The notes: generated by a model from the sequence alone, not told the origin. A stretch of DNA of 12,512 nt from CAILLO01 sp964579735 (GCA_964579735.1 CAZOHH010000071.1:1-12512), one strand, 5' to 3'. Positions 1-6,119 are shown, counted from the stretch's first letter. Numbers and translations: made by a program.

Positions 1-404
1 CTCTGCCGGACGCGACATCGTCCTTCGCCCATATCGGCGAAACCGGTGTGGACGAGCATGCCGCGCTGCTGCTGCGCTATCCGGGCGGTGGGATCGCCTC
101 CTTGACCTGCGGCGTCCGGGCTCTTGGGTCCGGGGAGGCGCGACTGGTCGGGACAGAGGGACGCATCGAACTGAAACCCTTCTGGCGGACCGAGTCGGTC
201 AAACTCATCACGCGCGATGGCGAGGAAACGACCGAGTTTCCATTCGAGGGAAACGGGTTCGAATACGAGATCCGGGAAGTCATGGACTGCGTCCGACAAG
301 GCCGCATCGAAAGCCCGCAATACCCTCTCGCCGAATCGATCGCCATCATGGAAACCATGGACGGATTCCGCCGGGAGTGGGGTCTGGTCTTCCCTATGGA
401 ATAG
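1..404 (+). CDS. Gfo/Idh/MocA-family oxidoreductase, C-terminal part (5' end outside window)
   Basis: This is the C-terminal ~133 residues of an NAD(P)-dependent sugar or polyol dehydrogenase-like protein; the reading frame enters at base 3 and ends with TAG at 402-404. What is visible is the second domain: a beta strand followed by GVDEHAALLLRYPGGGIASL, then an EARLVGTEGRIEL strand-turn and the closing helix with AESIAIMETMDGFRREWGL, a very common end for this family. The Rossmann nucleotide-binding domain and the EKP motif lie upstream of the window, so cofactor and catalytic residues cannot be checked. The substrate is not known. A second member of the family lies at 2179-3252, and an AraC regulator and a ThuA-like gene lie between them, which suggests a sugar-catabolism locus. 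Family assignment is confident; specificity is not. Confidence 0.88.
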   Translation, partial: LPDATSSFAHIGETGVDEHAALLLRYPGGGIASLTCGVRALGSGEARLVGTEGRIELKPFWRTESVKLITRDGEETTEFPFEGNGFEYEIREVMDCVRQGRIESPQYPLAESIAIMETMDGFRREWGLVFPME

Positions 405-422
405 GAGGTCGTGGATTCACTC

Positions 423-512
423 ATGAACGTGAAGCTGGTCGCGTGGCTCATCATCATCGGCATGGTCGTATCGATCCTGGCCGTCGCGTTTTCGACGGTG
501 CTGACGCCCTGA
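423..512 (+). CDS. Possible small single-span membrane peptide (29 aa)
   Basis: A short open frame begins just after the oxidoreductase stop codon. From ATG 423 it encodes 29 residues: MNVKLVAW, then a continuous hydrophobic stretch (LIIIGMVVSILAVAF), then STVLTP and TGA at 510-512. An AGGAGG motif at 403-408 overlaps the upstream TAG stop. It lies 14 bases before ATG 423, which is long, and only 2 bases before an in-frame GTG at 411, which is short; the GTG start would give 33 residues. One predicted transmembrane helix with a lysine on the N-terminal side is the only recognisable feature. I do not recognise a family. It may be a real small membrane protein co-transcribed with the oxidoreductase or a chance frame. 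Confidence 0.38.
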   Translation: MNVKLVAWLIIIGMVVSILAVAFSTVLTP

Positions 513-558
513 CGCCTACCTCGGGACTGCAGGACCTCTATCTCGAAACCTCACTTCG

Positions 559-1368
559 TCAAAGGTGCTTCCGCTCTTCGAGGGGCGTCCTGCCGGTCAC
601 CTCCCGGAAGGCGCGGTGAAAGGTGCGCAGGCTTCCGAACCCGCAGGCGAACGCGATGTCCGTCACGGTCCGATCCGGTTCAGCGAGCATCTGTTCCGCC
701 CTCTCGACGCGCAGGTGGTTCAGGTATTCGCGGAATCCCATGCCGGTGGCGCGGTTGAAGATACGGGAGAAATACGAGGGGCTGATGGAGAGTCGCTCCG
801 CAAGGGAGTCGTGGGAGAGGTCCTCGGCGAAGTCCGCCTCAAGCAAGCGCAGGGCTTCCTGGACTTTCGCCTTCGTCGGATCCAGAGCAGGGGAGACAGA
901 AGGGGATTCGACCTTGAGGAAGGGGGAGCGGAGGACGCGGGAAACGATATCGAGCATCGCCGCTTTCATGGCCACGGTGTAATGGGATTCACGATTGGAG
1001 TCCTCTTCGGCTAGGGTTCGGAATGCCGGCTCCGCTTCCGGCATGGAGAGGAAAGGTCGTGCAAGGCAGACTCGGTCGGTCCACTCGGCCTGTTCCCGAA
1101 GGAACCCGGCATCCGCGAACGCGAGGACGAAACGTCCGTTCCCGTGCGTGTCGTCGTAGAAGTGCACGTCGCCACTGCGGCAGAAGGCGAGCTCGCCGGC
1201 TTTCAGCACTTGGAAGGTGTTGTTGACCGAAACGCCCTGCACGCCCTCGAGCACGAAGAGGAGTTCGAAGTCCTGGTGCCAATGGGCCAGGAAGTCGAGG
1301 TTCTCCCCGAAGGAGGCCTTCACTGGTCTTTCCCTCGAGTATTCGCGCTTTTCGAAGAACGACTGCAT
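559..1368 (-). CDS. AraC-family transcriptional regulator with N-terminal cupin sensor domain
   Basis: A 269-residue cytoplasmic DNA-binding regulator. Residues ~15-90 form the cupin-type effector-binding domain typical of sugar-responsive AraC proteins (HWHQDFELLFVLEG, then GELAFCRSGDVHF). Residues ~166-265 form the paired helix-turn-helix domain: first HTH around LAERLSISPSYFSRIFNRATG, second around VTDIAFACGFGSLRTFHRAFRE. The length is normal for the family. The start is ATG at 1366-1368 with a GAGG about 10 bases upstream. The gene is divergent from the thuA/oxidoreductase pair across a 137-bp intergenic region, so it most likely controls that pair and perhaps itself; this is inferred from position. 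The ligand is unknown, probably a sugar or polyol. The C-terminal PLEERKHL differs slightly from the usual P-x-x-Y-R ending, without obvious consequence. Confidence 0.93.
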   Translation of the reverse strand: MQSFFEKREYSRERPVKASFGENLDFLAHWHQDFELLFVLEGVQGVSVNNTFQVLKAGELAFCRSGDVHFYDDTHGNGRFVLAFADAGFLREQAEWTDRVCLARPFLSMPEAEPAFRTLAEEDSNRESHYTVAMKAAMLDIVSRVLRSPFLKVESPSVSPALDPTKAKVQEALRLLEADFAEDLSHDSLAERLSISPSYFSRIFNRATGMGFREYLNHLRVERAEQMLAEPDRTVTDIAFACGFGSLRTFHRAFREVTGRTPLEERKHL

Positions 1369-1408
1369 TCCGCTCGAACCTCGTTTCCTTCGGGGGCCGA
1401 TTTCACTT

Positions 1409-1436
1409 CATGATGACAAATATTGACTATATCATG
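1409..1436. promoter_or_regulatory. Inverted repeat, candidate operator between araC and thuA
   Basis: CATGAT at 1409-1414 and its exact reverse complement ATCATG at 1431-1436 flank a 16-base AT-rich core. The element sits in an otherwise GC-rich window and in the only intergenic space between the divergent regulator and the thuA unit. It overlaps the predicted extended -10 of the regulator gene. Its centre lies about 60 bp upstream of the expected thuA transcription start, a usual place for an AraC-type activator. Binding by the adjacent regulator is inferred. AraC sites are often direct rather than inverted repeats, which weakens the case. Confidence 0.4.
1426..1434 (-). promoter_or_regulatory. 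Extended -10 promoter for the AraC-family gene
   Basis: Read on the minus strand this is TGATATAGT, an extended -10 (TGn followed by TATAGT, 5 of 6 bases of the consensus). The -35 position 17 bases upstream (TTTCCT) is poor, as is common with extended -10 promoters. The start point would fall near 1419, giving a leader of about 50 bases. It lies inside the candidate operator, so autoregulation is possible. Confidence 0.45.
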
Positions 1437-1471
1437 CCTTGCTTTGGCAGGAAAGGCAACCCGCTCCGAAG

Positions 1472-1477
1472 GATAAT
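1472..1477 (+). promoter_or_regulatory. Candidate -10 for the thuA/oxidoreductase unit
   Basis: GATAAT matches 5 of 6 bases of the -10 consensus and sits 14 bases before the AGGAGG of the ThuA-like gene. There is no acceptable -35 at 16-18 bases upstream (AGGAAA at the 17-base position), which would fit a promoter that needs an activator. A TTGACT at 1423-1428 has no matching -10 and is a weaker alternative. Confidence 0.3.
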
Positions 1478-1505
1478 GACCTTATCAAGCAGGAGGTGGA
1501 AGGAT

Positions 1506-2174
1506 ATGGGAAATCGCAAGGCATTGATCGTCTGGGGCGGCTGGGATGGACACGAACCCGAACCGGTATCCGCCGTGTTCGCGAAGATCCTGAAGAACGA
1601 GGGTTTCGACGTCGAGGTCACGTCCTCGATGGACGCGCTGCTCGACAAGGAGAAGCTGGCGGCGCTCTCTCTGCTGATACCGGTCGTCACCATGTCCTCC
1701 ATCACCAACGAACAGTGCAAGGGGGCGATGACGGCCGTGGAAGCCGGCGTCGGCATCGCAGGCTGCCACGGCGGCATGTGCGACGCCTTCCGCGACAACG
1801 TCGACTGGCAGTTCATGACAGGCGGCCAGTGGGTCGCGCACCCCGGCGGAGACGGTGTCTCCTACAAGGTGGACGTGAAGCGCGGCAGCAGCCCGATCAC
1901 GGAAGGGATTCCGGACTTCACGGTCGCGAGCGAGCAGTACTACATGCACGTCGACCCTGCGATCGATGTCCTGGCCACGACCCATTTCCCGGTCTTCCCA
2001 GGCCCTCACGACACGAACGGCGCCGTCGCGATGCCCGTCGTCTGGACCAAGAGCTGGGGGAAGGGCCGCGTCTTCTACAATTCCCTTGGCCACCACGCGG
2101 ATGTCTTCGACATCCCGGAGGCACGGGAGCTCATGCGCCGCGGGTTCCTCTGGGCGGCGAAGAAGGAGGGCTGA
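1506..2174 (+). CDS. ThuA-like (trehalose-utilisation) family protein
   Basis: A 222-residue cytoplasmic protein of the ThuA family, whose fold is that of class I glutamine amidotransferases. It is often encoded next to Gfo/Idh/MocA dehydrogenases and sugar transporters; in rhizobia ThuA acts in trehalose catabolism, but the reaction of most members is unknown. Visible family signatures are KALIVWGGWDGHEP at the N-terminus (residues 5-18), GIAGCHGGMCDAF (84-95), EQYYMHVD (143-150) and GKGRVFYNSLGHHADVF (185-201). The start chosen is ATG 1506, which has AGGAGG at 1491-1496 with 9-base spacing and begins right at the first beta strand. An in-frame ATG 32 codons earlier lies in the promoter region and is rejected. 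The oxidoreductase follows 4 bases after the stop, so the two are co-transcribed and probably act in the same pathway. Confidence 0.9.
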   Translation: MGNRKALIVWGGWDGHEPEPVSAVFAKILKNEGFDVEVTSSMDALLDKEKLAALSLLIPVVTMSSITNEQCKGAMTAVEAGVGIAGCHGGMCDAFRDNVDWQFMTGGQWVAHPGGDGVSYKVDVKRGSSPITEGIPDFTVASEQYYMHVDPAIDVLATTHFPVFPGPHDTNGAVAMPVVWTKSWGKGRVFYNSLGHHADVFDIPEARELMRRGFLWAAKKEG

Positions 2175-2178
2175 GCAC

Positions 2179-3252
2179 ATGGAGAGAGTCAAGGTCGGAA
2201 TCATCGGATGCGGCAATATCAGCGGCATCTATCTGAAGAACCTGACACAGGTCTTCCGTGACGCGGAACTCGTCGCGGTCGCCGATATCCTCCCTGAAAA
2301 GGCCGAAGCGGCGGCGAAGGAATACGGCCTGCGTGCCGTCTCCGTGGAAGCGCTCCTTGCGGACCCGGAAATCCGAATCGTACTGAACCTCACCATTCCC
2401 GGCGTCCATGCCGCGGTGAACGACCGCGTCCTTGCGGCAGGGAAAAGCGTCTACGTCGAGAAACCACTCGGCGTGACCCGCGCCGAAGGCTTGAAGACCA
2501 TGGAGCTCGCCCGTGCGAAAGGACTCCGGGTCGGTTGCGCGCCCGACACCTTCCTCGGCGGAGGGATCCAGACCTGCCGCAAGTTGATCGATGACGGATG
2601 GATCGGCACGCCGGTCGCCGCGACCGCTTTCATGACCTGCCACGGCCACGAGAGCTGGCACCCCGCGCCGGAGTTCTACTACAAGAAGGGCGGAGGGCCG
2701 ATGTTCGACATGGGCCCCTATTACCTGACGGCGCTCGTGAATCTGATGGGTCCTGTCCGCCGCGTGACCGGATCGGCCCGCATCACCTTCCCCACGCGCA
2801 CGATCACGAGCCAACCCTTGAATGGGAAGGTAGTGGAGGTCGAGGTGCCCACGCACGTCGCGAGCGTCCTCGATTTCGCGAATGGCGCCGTCGCCACAAC
2901 CATCATGAGCTTCGATATCTGGCAGGCAGACCTTCCCCGCATCGAGATCTACGGCACCGAGGGGTCTATTTCCGTGCCCGACCCCAACGGCTTCGGCGGA
3001 CCGGTCCGCATGATGCGCAGGGGAGCAAGCTGGACCGAAATGCCATTGTCCCATGGATTCGCCGAAAACAGCCGCGGCATCGGCCTGAACGATATGGCCG
3101 CCGGAATCCGCGACGGCCGTCCCCACCGCGCGAGCGGCGAACTCGCCTTCCACGTTCTCGACATCATGCAGGCCGTGCACGAGGCCTCCGACCTCGGTCG
3201 CCGCGTCGAGCTCGGCAGCAGCTGCCCACGTCCCGAGCCGATGCCCATGTAG
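2179..3252 (+). CDS. Gfo/Idh/MocA-family NAD(P)-dependent oxidoreductase
   Basis: A complete 357-residue dehydrogenase of the glucose-fructose oxidoreductase / inositol dehydrogenase family. The N-terminal Rossmann domain has GIIGCGNIS (residues 7-15) and an acidic VADI end of strand 2 (34-37), which favours NAD. VEKPLGV (93-99) holds the lysine of the conserved EKP motif. In the C-terminal domain GGGPMFDMGPYYLTALV (171-187) is the usual substrate-side D-x-G-x-Y motif, followed by EIYGTEGSISVPDP. The start ATG 2179 has AGGAGGG at 2164-2170. The coupling to thuA suggests oxidation or epimerisation of a sugar or sugar derivative; the exact substrate cannot be read from the sequence. The proline-rich last ten residues are slightly longer than usual. 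A hairpin 51 bases downstream probably ends the transcript. Confidence 0.94.
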   Translation: MERVKVGIIGCGNISGIYLKNLTQVFRDAELVAVADILPEKAEAAAKEYGLRAVSVEALLADPEIRIVLNLTIPGVHAAVNDRVLAAGKSVYVEKPLGVTRAEGLKTMELARAKGLRVGCAPDTFLGGGIQTCRKLIDDGWIGTPVAATAFMTCHGHESWHPAPEFYYKKGGGPMFDMGPYYLTALVNLMGPVRRVTGSARITFPTRTITSQPLNGKVVEVEVPTHVASVLDFANGAVATTIMSFDIWQADLPRIEIYGTEGSISVPDPNGFGGPVRMMRRGASWTEMPLSHGFAENSRGIGLNDMAAGIRDGRPHRASGELAFHVLDIMQAVHEASDLGRRVELGSSCPRPEPMPM

Positions 3253-3303
3253 AAGTCCATGGAAGGCCTCGATGCAAGGGCTGCGGAATCGCCGCGCCCC
3301 TAA

Positions 3304-3343
3304 CGAAAGACGCTCCGCCGTGTGGACGGCGGGGCGTCTTTCG
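3304..3343 (+). terminator. Strong hairpin, probable terminator of the thuA/oxidoreductase unit
   Basis: The arms CGAAAGACGC-T-CCGCCGT (3304-3321) and ACGGCGG-G-GCGTCTTTCG (3326-3343) pair over 18 bp with a single T-G wobble and a GTGG loop. The only U-rich stretch is the CTTTC inside the 3' arm, so termination may be incomplete. The hairpin ends only 13 bases before the ribosome binding site of the next gene, so it may also act as a leader structure for that gene. Confidence 0.75.
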
Positions 3344-3370
3344 TCCACCATGAAGGGGAGGTGGCAATAC

Positions 3371-3994
3371 ATGGAGACGAACGGTCACGGACCCAGGGAG
3401 AACCCTCAGGACGCCCTCGGATTCTATGTCGCCGCATCGGACCGCGAGCTGGTCCGACAGATCACGGAGATGTTCGGACGCCGCGGATACGTCGGTGTCG
3501 CCGATGGATTCGGGCGGATGCGATACCTCGTGGACGGCCGGGATGGCCCGTTGACCGCGTCTTCGAGAATCCTGAGCACGGCGGACGAGGTGATCCGACG
3601 CAAAGCCGAGCAGGACGAACGTCTGCTGCCCTATGAGTCGGCTTGCATCACGGCGGTCCTCGACGAAAGTCGTCTCGAACCTTCTCTCAAGGGCTACCGG
3701 TTCCTTCGGTTCATCCTGTCGCTGTCCTTCCGGGACGACTCGCTCCTTCGACCGATCACGAAGACACTTTACCCTGCGGTCGCCGAGCACTTCCACACCA
3801 AGGTGGACCACGTCGAGCGGGACGTGCGCTATGCGATACGCCAATCCGGGTTCCACCCCGCCGACGTGAGCAGCGGAACCATCATATGCCTTCTCCACGA
3901 CCGCGTGCAGGTCCTGGCCGAGACCATGTGCTATCGGGACCGAGAGGCACGGCGCGCCGAGGAGTCCAGGGAAAAAGGAACGGAGCCCCGGTGA
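3371..3994 (+). CDS. Spo0A-type effector-domain protein with degenerate N-terminus
   Basis: A 207-residue putative transcription factor. Residues ~91-160 align by eye with the C-terminal DNA-binding domain of Spo0A, the sporulation master regulator: ITAVLDESRLEPSLKGYRFL, then SLLRPITKTLYPAVAEHF and VDHVERDVRYAIRQSG. The last matches the Spo0A recognition helix, keeping the V-E-R-x-x-R pattern (Glu149, Arg150, Arg153). The N-terminal ~60 residues (GFYVAASDRELVRQITEMFG, then YVGVADG) faintly resemble the start of a receiver domain, but the acidic pocket is reduced to one Asp and no phosphoacceptor strand follows, so control by phosphorylation is unlikely. The start ATG 3371 has GGAGG at 3357-3361 with 9-base spacing; an upstream in-frame start would read through the terminator hairpin. 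The C-terminal ~20 residues are charged. This is not the canonical spo0A; whether it binds 0A boxes is unknown. Confidence 0.72.
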   Translation: METNGHGPRENPQDALGFYVAASDRELVRQITEMFGRRGYVGVADGFGRMRYLVDGRDGPLTASSRILSTADEVIRRKAEQDERLLPYESACITAVLDESRLEPSLKGYRFLRFILSLSFRDDSLLRPITKTLYPAVAEHFHTKVDHVERDVRYAIRQSGFHPADVSSGTIICLLHDRVQVLAETMCYRDREARRAEESREKGTEPR

Positions 3995-4003
3995 GGGGCT
4001 CCG
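3972..4003 (-). terminator. Intrinsic terminator of the HU gene, overlapping the end of the Spo0A-like gene
   Basis: On the minus strand a perfect 9-bp stem (CGGAGCCCC / GGGGCTCCG, 3981-4003) with a 5-base loop is followed by TTCCTTTTTC, a classic rho-independent terminator 28 bases after the HU stop codon. The loop (3990-3994) contains the TGA stop codon of the convergent Spo0A-like gene. On the plus strand the hairpin is not followed by a T-run, so it should work mainly for HU. Confidence 0.85.
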
Positions 4004-4031
4004 CTCGAAGGGAAAGGGCGAAAGCCGTTTC

Positions 4032-4319
4032 CTACTTCTTCTTGGAGGGGTTGACCTTTTCCTTCAGACCCTTGCCGGCCTTGAAGACGGGGGCCTTGGA
4101 AGCCTTGATCGTGATCTCTTTCTTGGTCTGAGGGTTGCGGCCCTTGCGAGCCTTGCGGTTGCGGACTTCGAACGTGCCGAAGCCGACCAGGACCACCTTG
4201 TCGCCCTTGGCGAGGGCTTCGGCAACGGACGCGACCATCGCGTTGAGGGCGCCTTCGCTGTCCTTCTTGCTGAGCTCGGTCTTTGTGGCGATTGCAGATA
4301 CGAGATCGTTCTTGTTCAT
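4032..4319 (-). CDS. hup: HU family DNA-binding protein
   Basis: A 95-residue nucleoid-associated protein of the HU/IHF family, which binds and bends DNA as a dimer. Visible marks are the N-terminal helical part MNKNDLVSAIATKTELSKKD, the turn GFGTFEV (residues 46-52) and the beta-arm tip with R-N-P (61-63), whose proline intercalates in DNA in this family. The length is close to the usual ~90, with a short lysine tail (PSKKK). The start is ATG 4317-4319, with GGAGG 7 bases upstream; a TTG two codons earlier is rejected because it would leave too short a spacing. It has its own consensus promoter and its own terminator, so it is a single-gene unit, expected to be highly expressed. Confidence 0.97.
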   Translation of the reverse strand: MNKNDLVSAIATKTELSKKDSEGALNAMVASVAEALAKGDKVVLVGFGTFEVRNRKARKGRNPQTKKEITIKASKAPVFKAGKGLKEKVNPSKKK

Positions 4320-4357
4320 GTACAATCCTCCTTCATAAAAGTTTGGACTTCACGCCC

Positions 4358-4386
4358 ATTATCACTCCCCAATATGGTGGTGTCAA
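4358..4386 (-). promoter_or_regulatory. Sigma-70-type promoter of the HU gene
   Basis: Read on the minus strand: TTGACA (4381-4386), a 17-base spacer, and GATAAT (4358-4363). The -35 is perfect and the -10 matches 5 of 6. The start point would be near 4351, about 30 bases before the ATG. Directly upstream of the -35 is a 5-bp-arm palindrome (CTTCT-CA-AGAAG on the plus strand, 4389-4400) that could be a regulatory site. Confidence 0.85.
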
Positions 4387-4454
4387 TACTTCTCAAGAAG
4401 GTAGAAGCGCATTTCATGCACCTTTCAGGTCCTACGTTACGAAAATGACACCAC
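4377..4454. repeat. 9-bp inverted repeat spanning the HU-fumarase intergenic region
   Basis: GTGGTGTCA at 4377-4385 recurs as its exact reverse complement TGACACCAC at 4446-4454, 60 bases apart. The left copy overlaps the HU -35 and spacer. The right copy lies about 60 bp upstream of the fumarase -10. It may be a shared operator for divergent promoters; a chance 9-base match in a region of this size is not rare. Confidence 0.3.
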
Positions 4455-4508
4455 TCGGCTGGAAAGTTTACGGAACCGTCACAGTTTTTTCGGTGGCTGA
4501 ACCCGACA

Positions 4509-4517
4509 TGGTATAAT
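4509..4517 (+). promoter_or_regulatory. Extended -10 promoter of the fumarase operon
   Basis: TGGTATAAT is a perfect extended -10 (TG, one base, TATAAT at 4512-4517). No good -35 is seen at 16-18 bases upstream (TTCGGT at the 17-base position), which extended -10 promoters tolerate. The expected start near 4524 leaves a leader of about 38 bases before the GTG start codon. Confidence 0.7.
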
Positions 4518-4561
4518 TGATTGTTATTTATGGAATGCAGGGCGAAGGGGGGGACCATAGG

Positions 4562-5404
4562 GTGAGGGAAATCGACGTCTCGACCGTTCGGGAGACCGTG
4601 GCTCGTCTCTGCATCGAGGCCAACACCTGGTTGGGCCCGGATATCCGCGCAGCCCTCGACCGAGCGGCCGCCGAAGAGGATTCCCCCTACGGAAGAGCCG
4701 TCCTCGAGGAGCTCGCCCAGAATGCGGACCTCGCCCGTTCGACCGGACTCGCCCTCTGCCAGGACACCGGGATGGCCGTGGTCTTCCTTGCCATCGGCCA
4801 GGAAGTGCACTTCACCGGCGGCTCCCTCGCCGAGGCGGTGGATGCCGGAGTGGCGGACGGATACACCCGGGGTCTCCTCCGAGCCTCCGTGGTCTCCGAC
4901 CCCCTTCTTCGCGGGAATACGGGCGACAACACCCCCGCTGTCCTCCATGTATCGGTCGTGCCCGGCTCCTCCGTCGAGGTGGTCGTCGCACCCAAGGGCT
5001 TCGGAAGCGAGAACATGAGCGCCCTCCGCATGCTCAGCCCGTCCGAGGGGGTCGACGGCGTCAAGCGCGTCGTCCTCGACACCGTCGAGCAGGCCGGGCC
5101 GAACCCCTGTCCTCCCGTGATCGTCGGCGTCGGGCTCGGCGGCACCATGGAGAAGGCCGCGCTGCTCGCGAAACGTGCGCTTCTCCGCCCGGTCGGCTCC
5201 CACAATTCCCTGCCCCATATCGCAGCGCTCGAGAGGGAACTCCTCGAGGCCGTCAACCGGCTGGGCATCGGGCCTGCAGGCCTCGGTGGACGCACCACCG
5301 CGCTCGCCGTCCACGTCGAGACCTATCCCACGCATATCGCCGGCCTGCCGGTGGCCGTCAACATGGGCTGCCATGCCACGCGCCATGCGCACGCCGTGCT
5401 CTAG
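4562..5404 (+). CDS. fumA: Class I Fe-S fumarate hydratase, alpha subunit
   Basis: A 280-residue catalytic subunit of the two-subunit class I hydro-lyase, which interconverts fumarate and L-malate at an oxygen-labile [4Fe-4S] cluster. Three cysteines stand in the family's cluster positions: ALCQDTGMA (Cys66), NPCPPVIVGVGLGG (Cys183) and MGCHATRHAH (Cys270). TVRETVARLCIEAN at the N-terminus and NTPAVLH (123-129) also match. The start is GTG 4562, 8 bases after an AAGGGGGGG ribosome binding site; earlier in-frame ATG and TTG codons lie before this site or within the -10. The beta subunit follows 19 bases downstream. L(+)-tartrate dehydratase (TtdA) belongs to the same family and cannot be excluded by sequence alone, but the purA context favours fumarase. 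Confidence 0.92.
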   Translation: MREIDVSTVRETVARLCIEANTWLGPDIRAALDRAAAEEDSPYGRAVLEELAQNADLARSTGLALCQDTGMAVVFLAIGQEVHFTGGSLAEAVDAGVADGYTRGLLRASVVSDPLLRGNTGDNTPAVLHVSVVPGSSVEVVVAPKGFGSENMSALRMLSPSEGVDGVKRVVLDTVEQAGPNPCPPVIVGVGLGGTMEKAALLAKRALLRPVGSHNSLPHIAALERELLEAVNRLGIGPAGLGGRTTALAVHVETYPTHIAGLPVAVNMGCHATRHAHAVL

Positions 5405-5423
5405 GCGAGGGAGGGGAGACGCA

Positions 5424-6011
5424 ATGGCAGAACCGATGGAATCGAACCAACCGACAGCAAGAATCCAGCTCACCCTGCCGCTCGATCGTTCCGAGGTCGC
5501 CAAGCTCCGCTCCGGAGACCTGGTGTCGCTGTCGGGCCCCGTCTTCACGGCACGCGACGCCGCACACCGAAGACTCGTCGAAGCGCTCGACCGTGGCGAG
5601 GCGCCTCCATTCCCCCTCGAAGGCCAGACCATCTACTACGTCGGTCCGTGCCCTGCACCTCCTGGCCGACCGGTCGGTTCCGCGGGGCCCACGACCAGCG
5701 GCCGAATGGACCGTTACGCGCCACGGCTGCTTCGACTCGGCCTGCTCGGAATGATCGGGAAGGGCAAACGAACCGAGGAGGTGCGCCAGTGCATCGTGGA
5801 GACGGGCGCCGTGTACTTCGGTGCGACGGGGGGAGCGGGCGCCTTGATCGCACAATGCGTCGAGTCGGCGGAAGTCGTCGCCTACGAGGATCTCGGCACC
5901 GAAGCGGTGCGCCGTCTGGTCGTCCGCGATTTCCCGGCGGTCGTGCTCATCGACCCGACGGGAGAGGATCTGTACCGCATCGGGCGGGAGCGCTATCGGC
6001 GCAATCCGTGA
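5424..6011 (+). CDS. fumB: Class I Fe-S fumarate hydratase, beta subunit
   Basis: A 195-residue partner of the preceding alpha subunit, together forming the complete hydro-lyase in the cytoplasm. Family motifs: LRSGDLVSLSGPVFTARDAAHRRL (residues 28-51), GPTTSGRMD (88-96), which contributes to the active site, and GMIGKGKR (109-116). YFGATGGAGALIAQCV and VVAYEDLGTEAVRRLVVRDFPA are typical of the swivelling domain near the end. The length is normal for a separate beta subunit. The start ATG 5424 has a GGGAGGGG site. In many bacteria alpha and beta are fused; here they are split, as in many anaerobes and archaea. The symbol follows two-subunit usage and does not imply the E. coli FumB isozyme. 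Confidence 0.92.
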   Translation: MAEPMESNQPTARIQLTLPLDRSEVAKLRSGDLVSLSGPVFTARDAAHRRLVEALDRGEAPPFPLEGQTIYYVGPCPAPPGRPVGSAGPTTSGRMDRYAPRLLRLGLLGMIGKGKRTEEVRQCIVETGAVYFGATGGAGALIAQCVESAEVVAYEDLGTEAVRRLVVRDFPAVVLIDPTGEDLYRIGRERYRRNP

Positions 6012-6030
6012 GAGAACGTTCCGTCTTCTT

Positions 6031-6045
6031 CCACCCGGAGGGTGG
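6031..6045 (+). other. Short hairpin between the fumarase genes and the DUF1858 gene
   Basis: CCACCC-GGA-GGGTGG is a perfect 6-bp stem with a 3-base loop, 19 bases after the fumarase beta stop. There is no T-run after it on the plus strand, so it is at best a weak terminator or an mRNA-processing or stability element. Confidence 0.35.
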
Positions 6046-6072
6046 GCAAAGGAGTGAAGGCTGTAGTATGAT
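6043..6072 (+). promoter_or_regulatory. Possible promoter for the DUF1858-purA pair
   Basis: TGGGCA (6043-6048, 4 of 6 of the -35 consensus), an 18-base spacer, and TATGAT (6067-6072, 5 of 6 of the -10). It lies in the 108-base gap before the DUF1858 gene, large compared with the other gaps in this gene run. If real, DUF1858 and purA can be transcribed independently of the fumarase genes. Confidence 0.35.
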
Positions 6073-6119
6073 GGACACAGGTGCTTCATTCGGCACCGGA
6101 GAAAGATGGAGGTAATCCC

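Noticed and set aside
1410..1505. Upstream extension of the ThuA-like protein by 32 residues.
   Set aside because: It would start inside the promoter and operator region; the AGGAGG at 1491-1496 points to the ATG at 1506, where the family likeness begins.
2131..3372. 413-codon minus-strand open frame opposite the oxidoreductase.
   Set aside because: Antisense shadow of a gene with clear motifs; it crosses a strong hairpin and shows no recognisable domain.
4316..5632. 438-codon minus-strand open frame opposite the fumarase alpha gene.
   Set aside because: Shadow frame caused by high GC at third codon positions. The plus strand has clear fumarase motifs, and the minus frame runs through the HU promoter region.
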